DNA from: Picochlorum sp. 'celeri'
Taxonomy: Eukaryota; Chlorophyta; Trebouxiophyceae
Assembly (NCBI GenBank): GCA_010909725.1
Contig: JAACMV010000019.1
Location: 434,001 to 498,000 of the forward strand
Direction of reading: 5' to 3'
Length of the DNA stretch: 64,000 bases
This document shows, in pieces, positions 11,967 to 22,800 of this stretch (position 1 is its first letter; the number at the start of each line of letters is the position of its first letter). The notes under the pieces are model-generated. The model had not been told where the DNA came from. It did no database searches and saw nothing but the letters and a program-made list of their open reading frames with translations. The translations under genes and the position numbers were made by a program.

Positions 11967-12984
11967 ATGTCATCCGTGTCTCCTGCAGAGCACACCGCAA
12001 TCGGTGGTCTGGCAGGGTTGATTGAGGTTGGAGTAATGCAACCCACAGTAGCGTTGAAAAACTGCCTTCAAGAAGGGCGATCATTCCCCACGAATATTTC
12101 TGCATATTATAGGGGTTTATTTGTACGTTTTTTAGGAGATCGGTTCATCGGGGTTGCTCGGATGCCTCAGATACGTTGCTATCCTTTGTTTTGTAGATAA
12201 ATGCTGGAGCGATGTTTCCCATTATCGCTACTCAGTTCGGCGTAAACAGAACTATCGAGAAGGTTCTTGAATCTGGTAGAAGCGATCCTCTCAGTAATTC
12301 GCAGAAGATTGGCATGGCCATGGTTGCAGGTTCAACCTCTTCAGTTTTTGGATGCCCAGCAGAATACTTGATGATCCATCAGCAGCGTACAGGAAAATCA
12401 CTGATCGGGGCTTTCAAGAGCAATACATCCTTGTATGGATATTCCACCATCTATCGTGGTTTGGTACGTGTGCTTTTTTTGCCGTAAGGCACATTATTTA
12501 GACAACCATCCACTTGTTTGTCCAGCATCAGAGAAACCACACATCATCATCTTATTCTTCTTGCATGCAGGGTGCCACAGTATCGAGGGAGGCACTATAT
12601 GCAGCAGGTTACTTGGGGTTGATGCCTATTCTGCGAAAAGAGTTTACAGATGCTCCTGTTATCAAAGACATCCCCGGGGGCCCATATTTGGGAGCAGGTA
12701 TAGCAGCAGGCATATTTGGCACAGTCACCACGCACCCCTCGGATACAATTAAAACTAGAATGCAAGCATTTCCAGATCTAAAGAAGAATCCAGAATATAG
12801 AACCATGTATTCCACAGCTCGACATATAATTCAGGAAGGAGGCGTCCAGGCAATGTTTGCTGGTCTTGTCCCCAGAGGATTTCGTATCATTGGCGCAGTA
12901 TTCATCTTGAATGGAGTCAAAAACACCGCTGTAGACTTCTTGGAAAAAAAGCGGTCCGGTGAAACGGCAGATGCTCTTTCCTGA
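11967..12984 (+). CDS. Mitochondrial carrier family (SLC25) protein
   Basis: Exons 11967-12122, 12197-12463 and 12571-12984 with introns of 74 and 107 nt give 278 aa, the normal size for a six-helix mitochondrial carrier. Three repeats are present, each with a form of the PxD/ExxK/R signature: QPTVALKNCLQ (Asp/Glu lost), CPAEYLMIHQQ (basic residue replaced) and HPSDTIKTRMQ (canonical). Linker motifs YYRGL, IYRGLGATVSRE and MFAGLVPRG recur as expected. Both introns follow a YRGL-type motif in phase 0. The degenerate first two signatures set it apart from ADP/ATP and phosphate carriers; the substrate is unknown. Confidence 0.85.
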
Positions 12985-13441
12985 AACGTCCTCCTGCTCA
13001 ACGAATGATATTGAGTATGAATCAGCATTTCCGTCGAAATTTATTTCTTGTCTTTGCCACCATGGCATGCATGCATATTGCATATTCATATCCTTATATT
13101 GTTGTTATGATACCGAGTGATACTCATCCCAACAACTGATGGTTTTCCTCTGACAATAGCAATTGCCACGATGCCTGATGTAGTCCACATCCTGTATGTA
13201 TTGCCAATTGGAATGCATTTGCACATGGGGGTCAATTCAAACAAATGCCCTAGCATCTGCGTAGGGTATTTGCCATTATCAGTTGTCAACCGATACGTAT
13301 TCCCGACAAATAATAGAAATATTTTACCTTATAAACTAATTTGGTAGATGAACTGAGAATCCAAGGTATCCGTGGACTCCCTGAGGGGCTTTCTTCTAGA
13401 AACTGTAGTTGATTTGTCGTCATCCAATTCACGAATAAAGT
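12985..13441. other. Intergenic, no gene seen
   Basis: 457 nt between the carrier stop and the SPS start. Only a short alternating run GCATGCATGC near 13065-13074 stands out. The open frames here lack codon structure or homology that I can recognise. Confidence 0.5.
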
Positions 13442-16400
13442 ATGACTGCTGGGGTAGAAACTACATCTAATAATGCTTGGGTGGAGAGTTATTTGAATGC
13501 TTGTACGTGTCATCCCGATGCTATCGTGTTGACGGATTCCGAAACGTTTCAACCAGCGTGTCCGCATGTCTTTGAATTGCTGACCTTGTTCATGTTCGTT
13601 GCAGTGTTGACGTTTGGTTTGAGCGGAGAATATGCCTCAGAAACGTCAGATTCTCGTGGTCCCAATGCAGATAGGAATGTGTATTCGAGATATTACGTTC
13701 GATCCCTGTTGAATCTGGATGAGGAAGCACTAAAGAATGCTTGGAGCAAGGCTGTGTCATCGACGAAATCGCCATATGGGGGTGAGAAAGATGCTCGATT
13801 AGAATACCTATCATGGAGGATATGGCATTTAAAGAGAAAGCAGGCGAAATCTGAAGCCGAGCCTGAGATTTTGGAGCCTGATGCTGGTTCTGATGAAGAC
13901 TCGAGCGATGAGGATGATGTGGCTGTTCACGAGGGAAAAAGTCTTCCAACGTCCAATGAATCGGTGCCAAATAAGACTCTGTCATCTCATGTGTCAAGCG
14001 AGGAAGGTATTCCGAAGAAGTCGCTCTCTATCAAGACGAAGCCCGATCATGTGTCCGGTACAGCAGATATTGATGCAATGGTTGAGGAATATATCATGTC
14101 ACCAAAGCAAGATGCAACACCTCTTGCCCATCAGACATCATCTGAAAATAAGCTTGATAGGCTCTATATTGTTATGATCAGTTTACATGGCCTTGTGCGG
14201 GGAGAGAATATGGAATTGGGCAGAGACAGTGATACTGGGGGGCAAGTAAAATACGTTGTGGAGCTTGCCAAAGCAATGTCTTTGCATCCGGCAGTCTTCA
14301 GGGTGGATTTATTAACTAGAATGATCAAAGATCCTACTGTTCACTCCGATTATGGCGTTGCAGAGGAGTGTCTCACTAAGGGCAATGGCGAACTTGGTGG
14401 GTCATATATTGTCCGTTTGCCATGCGGGCCAACGCACAAATACATACCAAAAGAACAGCTCTGGCCCCATGTCAGAGAATTTTCGGACCGAGGAATAGTC
14501 CACATAAATAAGATGCTAAATAAATTGGCCGAATCAGGGAGGAGATGCGAGCTGTATTGCATTCATGGGCACTATGCAGACGCAGGAGAGACTGCTGTTC
14601 TCATTGCAAGCTCATTGGGTGTGCCTCAGATAACTACTGGGCACAGTTTGGGCCGGAATAAGTTAGAACATCTTTTATCTTCAGGAGGCTTGAATCGCTC
14701 TGAGATTGAGGCAAGTTACAATATCAGTAGGAGAATTGAAGCAGAGGAAAGGTGTTTGGATGTTGCCACCATGGTGTTCACCTCAACCCAGCAAGAAGTG
14801 GACGAGCAATGGGGTTTATATAATGGCTATAATTCAAAACTTGCAAAAGTTGTTCGATTCAGGAGATCCCAAGGTAGACATATGCCATACATGAAAGTTT
14901 CCCCTCCTGGGTTGGATTTTTCAAATTTGAAGGTTAATATTCCAGAAGACCCTGTCGTGAAGGAGTTTGTCGCTCGACGAGCTGAACTGGCTGAAAGAGA
15001 AATGATGCCATTTTCTCCTAGCGAGAATCGGAGGGTGTCGTCTCCTGTGGACATCACAGGATCGCAACCAATGCCTCAGTCCAAGCCAGATGATGCTGTT
15101 CATTCATTGAAAAGCCCAGAGAATCCAGGCAGTCTTTCATCTTCCTTGGCAGAAATCAATCAAGTACAGCGGCCTGCCGATATTATTCCAAATCGCCCAG
15201 CAATATGGCAAGAGATTGCTAGGTTTTTGAGGAATCCTGTGAAACCTGCAATCCTTGCCATGTCCAGACCAGATGCAAAGAAAAACATCACAACCCTCGT
15301 CGAGGCGTTTGGAAAACACTCAATGCTGAGAGAGCTAGCTAATCTTGTCCTAATTATGGGTAATCGAGATAACATCGACTCCATGGCAAGCGGTAGTCAG
15401 AAGATTCTCACTCAGGTTCTCAAATTGATTGATGCACATGATCTATATGGGTCCGTGGCATATCCCAAGCATCATGGGCAGAGCGATATCTCTGACATAT
15501 ATCTTTTTGCAGCAGATACAAGAGGAGTTTTTGTCAATATAGCTCTTCAAGAGCCATTTGGACTCACAGTAATTGAAGCAGCTGCTCATGGAGTGCCTAC
15601 TGTTGCTACCTGCAATGGGGGGCCTGTTGATATCATGGCAACTCTACACCACGGTGTTGTGGTGGACCCTACAGACTCAGATGTTGTTGCAGAGGCTCTA
15701 TTATCAATTCTAACATCTCAAGATACATGGGATACAATGTCGACAAACGGAGTGAATAATATTATGGCATATTCGTGGCCAGCTCACTGCAAAAGATACA
15801 TGGAGAGTATGGATGCAGAATATGCGCACTTCAATCCCTCCGTGGACACCGGAAGATCGTATTCAGGAATGATGAGGAAAAGGCTATCTCGGTTGGACTT
15901 ACTCGGCATTGTTGATATGGACATGCCCCAAAGTCCGCACGAAGGTGCGGAATTGAGAAGTGCTTTGAGCACTCCCCGAGACACTCCTTTGCTGTCTGGG
16001 CAGGTAAGCCCCAGGAATCTCAATCGCAACGCAAGTGGATTTACTCAGGATGATATTAATGTCATTAAAAGTATGGAAATGGAGGCGGCACTCAGTAGTT
16101 TGGCCGATGAGAGCCCTGGAGCTCAAAAGTATGTTGTTATCTGTCTTGATCGTGATGGTGCAGGAGAGCACGTGGCCTCCTGCATCAAACAAATTCAAGA
16201 GAAATTTGAAGAGAAAGGTATTAATAAATTCACTGGTATTGGTGTTATGAGTATGCTGGGCTTTGAAACTTCCCACTCTCTTCTCAAGAAATATGGAGTT
16301 GATGTGGATAACATCAGCTTCATCATCTGCAACAGCGGAGCAGATATTTGGCTGCAGCAAGGAGGAGAATGGCTTGCCAAAGATGAATATGAAAGACTTA

Positions 16401-17125
16401 TAGATTATTCATGGGACAGAAATTCCTTCCACAGAATGCTCAAGAAAATCATCAGCTCTCCATCAGAGAATTCACAAAGACTGCCCAGGTTGAAAGAGCT
16501 GCTCTATAATGTCGGAGAAGAGCAAGAAAGTGGTGTTCATCCAAGACATATTTGTCTAGAGCTAGATCCAGAAACGCAGAATATCCTTGCAAGTGGCATG
16601 GGCCCCAAGGCCAAAACGACGGAACATCTGCGACTAACAGGCCTGATTGCTGCCCGCTTGAAGAATAAACTGAGATCCAAAGGTTTCAGAGCCAATTTCA
16701 CTTTGCAGATAGTTCCAGAAGAAAAAGAAAGGAACTTGGCAGCTCTTCATATTACCCCAGTGAGATCGAGTCGTCCATTAGCTCTCCGCTGGTTGGCAAA
16801 TAAATTGAATTTGAACATGAGCGACTTCACCTCTGTTGTTTTCCCAGCATACATGAAGGGTGGAGAGTGCTTGGAGTCCGTCATGGTACCATGGACAAGC
16901 GACGCTTCTGACCTGGTCGGAGGATTACAGAAATGCGAGATCATCGTAGACGAGTCTTTGGGCGTGCTCGGTGGCGATGAGAAGCGTCTTCGTGGACTGG
17001 ACGATGCCCTAGGTCTTCCCTTGTGGCCATACAGCGAAGTCCAGAGAGTCCATGTCTCCAAAGGCATCAAGCAAGGGATCGATTCCCTGATACATATGGT
17101 CTTGTCACAGGACCAAGTAGTTTGA
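13442..17125 (+). CDS. SPS: Sucrose-phosphate synthase
   Basis: Makes sucrose 6-phosphate from UDP-glucose and fructose 6-phosphate in the cytosol. The reading frame is open for 1227 codons, but 13503-13604 is very probably a 102-nt intron (GTACGT...TTGCAG) that is a multiple of three and has no stop. Removing it joins WVESYLNA to LLTFGLSG, restoring the usual SPS N-terminus, and gives 1193 aa. Domains: N-terminal regulatory region with WRIWHLKRK, then the GT-B fold from about residue 210 (SLHGLVRGENMELGRDSDTG, HGHYADAGE, HSLGRNKLEHLL, SRPDAKKNITTLVEAFG, EPFGLTVIEAAAHGVP), then a sucrose-phosphatase-like HAD domain from about 860 (VVICLDRDG). The linker is Ser/Pro-rich (SPSENRRVSS), a plausible phospho-regulatory site. 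The adenylate kinase ATG lies only 20 nt beyond the stop. Confidence 0.95.
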   Translation: MTAGVETTSNNAWVESYLNACTCHPDAIVLTDSETFQPACPHVFELLTLFMFVAVLTFGLSGEYASETSDSRGPNADRNVYSRYYVRSLLNLDEEALKNAWSKAVSSTKSPYGGEKDARLEYLSWRIWHLKRKQAKSEAEPEILEPDAGSDEDSSDEDDVAVHEGKSLPTSNESVPNKTLSSHVSSEEGIPKKSLSIKTKPDHVSGTADIDAMVEEYIMSPKQDATPLAHQTSSENKLDRLYIVMISLHGLVRGENMELGRDSDTGGQVKYVVELAKAMSLHPAVFRVDLLTRMIKDPTVHSDYGVAEECLTKGNGELGGSYIVRLPCGPTHKYIPKEQLWPHVREFSDRGIVHINKMLNKLAESGRRCELYCIHGHYADAGETAVLIASSLGVPQITTGHSLGRNKLEHLLSSGGLNRSEIEASYNISRRIEAEERCLDVATMVFTSTQQEVDEQWGLYNGYNSKLAKVVRFRRSQGRHMPYMKVSPPGLDFSNLKVNIPEDPVVKEFVARRAELAEREMMPFSPSENRRVSSPVDITGSQPMPQSKPDDAVHSLKSPENPGSLSSSLAEINQVQRPADIIPNRPAIWQEIARFLRNPVKPAILAMSRPDAKKNITTLVEAFGKHSMLRELANLVLIMGNRDNIDSMASGSQKILTQVLKLIDAHDLYGSVAYPKHHGQSDISDIYLFAADTRGVFVNIALQEPFGLTVIEAAAHGVPTVATCNGGPVDIMATLHHGVVVDPTDSDVVAEALLSILTSQDTWDTMSTNGVNNIMAYSWPAHCKRYMESMDAEYAHFNPSVDTGRSYSGMMRKRLSRLDLLGIVDMDMPQSPHEGAELRSALSTPRDTPLLSGQVSPRNLNRNASGFTQDDINVIKSMEMEAALSSLADESPGAQKYVVICLDRDGAGEHVASCIKQIQEKFEEKGINKFTGIGVMSMLGFETSHSLLKKYGVDVDNISFIICNSGADIWLQQGGEWLAKDEYERLIDYSWDRNSFHRMLKKIISSPSENSQRLPRLKELLYNVGEEQESGVHPRHICLELDPETQNILASGMGPKAKTTEHLRLTGLIAARLKNKLRSKGFRANFTLQIVPEEKERNLAALHITPVRSSRPLALRWLANKLNLNMSDFTSVVFPAYMKGGECLESVMVPWTSDASDLVGGLQKCEIIVDESLGVLGGDEKRLRGLDDALGLPLWPYSEVQRVHVSKGIKQGIDSLIHMVLSQDQVV

Positions 17126-17145
17126 AAATAATTGAAAGTAATAAA

Positions 17146-18006
17146 ATGGGAGGAAACGCCCTGAAACTGCTGAAGCACGTGTTTCTGCGTCGTGGCTTTA
17201 GCGATGCTGTCCACGACTCCAGCACTCTTGCCTGGGTTTTCCTTGGTCCACCCGTACGTATTTGAAAGGTTTATCATATCATTTTGTAATGTTTTACATC
17301 TTATTTGATATCATCCACCGCACAGGGTGTTGGCAAAGGGACGTATTCGAAGCGGGTAGCTCAAGCACTTGGTTTTTCGCATATTGCCGCTGGGGATCTC
17401 GTTCGTGACGAAATCAAAGCAAAATCTTCTTTAGGAATCAAAATGCAGGATGTTGTGAAGAGTGGACAGTTGTTGTCAGATGATTTGATCCTTCAAGTTC
17501 TCAGGAAACGAATACGAGCAGACGCCCTTGAAGGGGTGCACAGATTTCTCTTGGATGGATTTCCCAGGACACGACATCAGGCTCAAGCATTGGATGCAAT
17601 TGCTGATGTTCAGCTAGCTGTAAATTTAGATCTCAGGGAGGAAGTTTTGGTGGATAAATGTCTGGGAAGGAGGATCTGCTCCAAATGTGGTGATAATTAC
17701 AACATTGCTGATATTCATGTGGCAGCAAAAGATGGCAAGTCTGCCATAATTATGCCACCATTGAATCCTCCCGAGAAATGCTTGCAATATATGGAAAGAA
17801 GAGAAGATGACACGATGGAGACGATTCTCAGGCGTCTGGAGGTGTACAAGGCAAGCGCAAAGCCTGTGGAAGAATTTTATCAAGACAAAGGCTTGCTCCT
17901 GGACTTTGAAATCAAGGGAGGTATACCTGAAACGCTACCAGTATTAATGGAAGCTCTGAAACCATATAGCAATACATTATCAGATATAAAGGCAGAAACT
18001 GCCTAG
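17146..18006 (+). CDS. Adenylate kinase, organellar type with Cys-containing lid
   Basis: Exons 17146-17253 and 17326-18006 with a 72-nt intron give 262 aa. It interconverts 2 ADP with ATP and AMP. The P-loop is split by the intron: FLGPP joined to GVGKGTYSKR. Other motifs are AAGDLVRDE, LLDGFPRT, the lid CSKCGDNYNIADIHV...PPEKCLQ with three Cys, and the DDTMETILRRLEVY helix. The lid arrangement and the 40-residue extension with basic, aliphatic start (ALKLLKHVFLRRGFS) resemble plant organellar AMK proteins. It starts 20 nt after the SPS stop codon, so it may share a transcript with SPS. Its stop is 2 nt from the stop of convergent TFB2. Confidence 0.9.
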
Positions 18007-18008
18007 AA

Positions 18009-19513
18009 TTACATATTTTGTTTCAGCAATTTTATTTTCTCTCGAATCTGCTCATGGAATGATGACACAGCCACAATTTCCTGCTTTGAATCATCCGCGA
18101 AAACCATAGCACCGATCTTTTCTGTAAATACCGCAATATCTTTGTACAATGCTTCAGTCTCAAAATTCTTATACAACACTGCCAGGAAGGTCTCCATTCT
18201 CTGGATCTCTTTCTGCCACAGCCGGATCTGATCTGTTACCACGCCTGGGACAATGGGAATTCGAGACTGCGTCTTTTTATGCGCATGCTCGGTTAAATAT
18301 CCTATGATCTGTTCAGCAGTGACACCACTCTCTAATGCGGACATGACGCTATCTCTTGTAATCGTGCCTACGAATAAATTTGGCAGCAGAACATCACACC
18401 GGACAAACAATCTCAATATTGACTGTTTCAATGGTGATGATGTATACGCATACACTCTATAATTTGTCTCTACAATAACAAAGCCATCCTCTCTAACCGA
18501 AGCATCGGACCTACTTGACAGCATCACTGCGAGCCTTGTAGGAACCAGGTATACGTCATCCCTACGTGGGCCCTTCTGAAAAGGATACAACAGGCCTAAC
18601 CGACACAAGTCTGAGGAAATCTCCTTCTTCTCCGGAGAGAATTCCTGCATTGACATACAGTCTCTCTGAAACCCTAACTGCAGTATGAATTCTATGAGCA
18701 TGTCGAATAAATCGCTTGATCGAAAGCTCTCTGCATGCTTGATGTACTCTTGCAGAATACCCCACACTTGTGTGTGCGTGTCAGACAATAAAAACCGGAA
18801 CCCAGTCTGCGTAATGCAATAAGAACCCTTCTCTTTCTCTGCAATTAATCCACTTGATATCATGATGGCCTTTAAATCAAGTCCTCCAGCGCCAACGAGG
18901 CCAGCAGCCCCATCTTCCATTGTCTCGTCTCCTGTCCCAATAGCAAACAATAATACTCTCTGCAATACAACTATGAATGAGTATCCAACCACTACGCCAC
19001 TGCAATACGACATAACAAACCTCCCATTGATCCCATGCATACGCATCTACCACGTCCTGATTGGGCAAATCCTCCACACATGTCCCTCCAGACACACGTG
19101 CTCCTCCTAATGCTCTCTGCACATGCCTCTGAAACCCCTCATGCATACCATAGACACTCCCCTCCCCTCTCCTCACAATGCGTAACCGTGTCAGCATATC
19201 CATGCAGGCACGATGGCGTGCATCCTTGCCTACTTTCGTCCACGATAGTACAAGTTCAACTGCAACCCCAACGATAGTATGGTAACAAACCACCACCACG
19301 TCAACAAGACACCATTAATAACGCACGTGGAATCCCATCCGAACAGAATAGCATCCTATAGATATACTGCTTTTCCAACAAAGGAAGAGATCGAAAAACA
19401 GCCAGACAAGTACAAGGCCCATGGTCATACAGTCTTTCAATATGCACAGGAGGCAAGCCTCCTATATATTCTACCAAATCCATCCTCTCTAGAACACGAA
19501 TGAATTGATTCAT
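18009..19513 (-). CDS. TFB2: TFIIH core subunit TFB2 (GTF2H4/p52)
   Basis: Exons 19513-19327, 19259-19021 and 18959-18009 with introns of 67 and 61 nt give 458 aa, the family length. Tfb2 anchors and stimulates the XPB helicase within TFIIH for promoter opening and nucleotide-excision repair. Family blocks: LPPVHIERLYDH, TCLAVFRSLPLLEKQYIYRMLF, IPLELVLSW created by the first splice, DAYAWDQWERVLLF created by the second, then VWGILQEYIKHAES and the C-terminal p8-binding region (RLFVRCDVLLPNLFVGTITRDS, GVTAEQIIGYL, PIVPGVVTDQIRLWQKEIQR). The first donor was chosen as CCAC|GTGCGT because only that keeps frame. TOR diverges from it. Confidence 0.9.
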
Positions 19514-19853
19514 ATACGAATACGGTCATAAGATTCATAATGATTCCATCTCAGAAATTTTTTATCTAGGGCAGGGGCCTTGCGATTGCGTAATGGACCG
19601 ATCGCATGCCTTAGAAGCATGCAAGTGATCTGATGGGTATTAAAAAAATTGAAATTAGATTTGTGATTGATTCATCGCGATCAGAGAGGCCAGGGTCGTG
19701 TGTGGGTGTGTGTGTTTGCCTACAAAAGAAATACATTGAGAGAAAAATGACGTTGGTTGGGACGCACGACACCGCCTTTCAGATACTCTGAGTCATATGC
19801 ATTACACATAGTCTTAAGGGAGAGGGAATTGCGTGATTTGTCTGCAGCAAACG
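19514..19853. promoter_or_regulatory. Divergent region between TFB2 and TOR
   Basis: 340 nt between two divergent starts. It contains a perfect hairpin, GCATGC-CTTAGAA-GCATGC, at 19604-19622, preceded by GCGAT/ATCGC at 19582-19605, and a short TG-rich run near 19700-19718. No gene is supported; a tRNA was considered and rejected. Confidence 0.4.
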
Positions 19854-22800
19854 ATGGCTTCGACAATTGGAATTCACCAGTTGAAGGCGGTGGGACCCCG
19901 TCCGATCATGAAATCGGATATGCTATCGCGTATATTGGTGGATATGTGCAAGCCTGGTGCAGTAGAACGGAGCGAGGATGTGACGCTGAAGGAATTTGTC
20001 GACTCCGAGAGTCGAGGGTATAAGGGTGAGCGGTTGAATCGCTTTGTGGCGGAGATTTATGCGCGAGTGAAGGCTCTCGTACAAAGTTCTGACATAAATG
20101 AGAAGATTGCTGGGGTAGTGGCTCTGGATGAGCTGGGAGAGACAAAGACGTTTGGGGAGTCTATGAGTCGCCTGTCAGAACTTATTCGGCTTGTGATGGA
20201 CGCGTTCGGGCCGAATCCAGATGTTCGGTCGATGCAAATGGCCTCGGAAGTTTTGGGGCGTTTGGTGTCTCAAGGAGGTGTGGGGGTTTCCGATGTCGTG
20301 GATGAGCAGGTGCAGCTTGGGATGCAGTGGCTTGCTGGGCCTCGGCAGGAGTCATCACGTCTGGCAGGAGTTATGGTGCTGCAAGAGCTGGCGATTGCTG
20401 CCCCGGCTGTATTTAATGTTCATGTTCGTTCTTTTATCGAGGTGATATGGAATCCTTTGAGGGATCCAAAGCAGCATATTCGGGAAGCTGCTGTTTCTGC
20501 ATTACGAGCCTCGCTGGTGTTGATTGAAAAGAGAGAGACGCGCTACAGAGTTCAATGGTACTATAGGTTATTTGAAGAAACACAGAGAGGGTTGCGAAAA
20601 GTTACATCTATTGAGACGGTGCATGGTTCACTGCTCGTTCTTGGGGAGCTTTTGGGCCATACTGGGGAGTTTATGCTGGCACGGTATAGAGAAGTTTGCG
20701 ACACAGTTCTCCGCTTTCGGGAGAGCAAGGAGAAGCTGATTCGACGAGCGGTGATCTCACTTATCCCTAAGTTAGCAGCATTTGCGCCGGAAAGGTTTGT
20801 GAGATCATATTTAAAGCAATCAACGCAACATCTATTGTCAGTTCTACTGTCAACTAGTGATCAAGGAGCTGGCTTTTCTGCATTGGCTGAAATGATTTCA
20901 TCATTGGCTGTGGCCGGCGTAGCAGGGCATATGAAGACACCGGATAACTTTCTGAAGCCAATTGCTACACAGATCCATGATTGTCTTGTTACAAAAGGTC
21001 GTGCGAAAGGGCATTGCTCAAAGGCTTTGGACTGTGCTGGGGTCCTCTGTGTTGCCTTGAAGGAGGAATGGGAGCCTTACATGGCCGAACTATTGGAACC
21101 TGCTGTTGCAACAGGGTTGAGTTCTAGTTTGGTTTCATGCCTTCATATGACGGTGGACTCTTTACCAAATCTGCTTTCAAAAGTTCAGGCACTTTTGTTG
21201 GACTTGCTTTCACTTGCGCTGACTCGTAGACCCTTTTTTGCCACCGCATCTCCAGCCAAGGTCCAGATATTGCAGAATGGATTAGTGAATGGAGATATAC
21301 AGGGCTCAGCATTGATTCGATTAGCGCTTCAAACGTTTGCTGAATTTTCTCTGATCCCACATCAGTTGTTGGATTTCGTGAAGGATTTCGTGATGCCATA
21401 CCTGGAAGATCAGGATCCAGCCATTCGACGAGACGCTGCCTTGGCTGTTTCGCAGATTGCTCAGAGGCATGCAAACTATGGAACAACCGATGCTCCAGCA
21501 TTTACAATGGCAGAAAAGAGGTCAATAGATGCAATAGTGAACAGGCTACTATCGACAGCTGTGATTGACCCAGCATCAAGTGTGAGAAGGGTTGTTTTTG
21601 ATTCTCTTGCGAACTCATCAGCTCTGGATGTACATATTGCTCAGCCAGAATGCTTGAGGAACCTGTTCATTGCATTTAATGATGAAGCTCCGATAGTGAG
21701 ATCCTTAGCTATACGATTAGCAGGCCATCTGTTGTCAGTGAATCCTGCATATGTTGGCCCTGCCTTGCGAAGGCATATGCTCCAGCTCATTGTGGATATG
21801 GACTCTTCGCCAGATTCACAGCAACGTGAGGAAAGTGCTAAATTGCTTTGTGTCCTAATACGTGCTGCACCTCGTTTAGTTCAGCCCTACACCCTGGTGA
21901 TTTTGCGTGCTTTGTTGACTAAACTAAGTGCCGTGTCATCATCAGCACAAGTCATGATAGGCAAAACAGGTGCAGTGGTTTCAGTAGGCAGAAATAACGT
22001 TCAAAAGCCCATGGGATCGATCGAGACGAATAACGCATCTGAAGATGGCCTACATATTGCTGTATTAGACACATTAGGGGAACTATCAGCAGTATCAGGT
22101 GATGAATTGATTTCTGAGGTTCCTTCAATGCTCCCTCTTGTCATTGATGCGCTTGCAGATGCTGGGAGCAGTCAATCAAAAAGACTTGTGGCCACCAGAA
22201 CGCTTGGTCGCATTGTTGAAAGCACGGGCAGCGTGGTAAGCCCATACTTGGACTATCCTCAGCTGTTGGGTATGCTTTTGAAAATGCTTGGTGAGAGTAA
22301 TGCAGCTGGTAGACGGGAGGTTGTTCGAACACTAGGCATCCTTGGTGCGCTCGATCCACACGCGCATAAGCTAAACTTAGCAGAATTGCATGGGGAAGGG
22401 AGACTTGAAAGAGAGGGTGTGAGGCCACAATACCCTGATCGTCAAGTGGGACCTGTTGATCCTGTTGCAGGCTTAGCTGATGGGTTGGGATATCAAGAAC
22501 TTGTCCCGTCGACTGGTCTAGCAACATCATCAGAGGATTATTATCCTACTGTTGCAATCAATGCCCTTATGCGTCTCCTCAGAGACCCGTCCTCGGCTTC
22601 CTTGCACGGAAGGGCAGTGGTATCACTTTTCAGGATCATCAGATCAATGGGGCTAGCATTTGTCCCATATCTTTCAAAGGTTGTTCCGGTCCTCCTTTCA
22701 ATCACAAGAAGAGCAGACGATATAAATAGGCGCATAGAAATGATCAGAGCTCTTGCAGATCTTGTCGTATTCATGAGGCAGCATATCAAGAAGTTTTTGC

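Noticed and set aside
19582..19660. Possible tRNA-Leu(UAG) from the 7-nt loop CTTAGAA on a perfect stem
   Set aside because: No matching acceptor stem, no TTCRA-type T-loop at the expected distance, and position 37 is not the usual G. Kept only as a hairpin.
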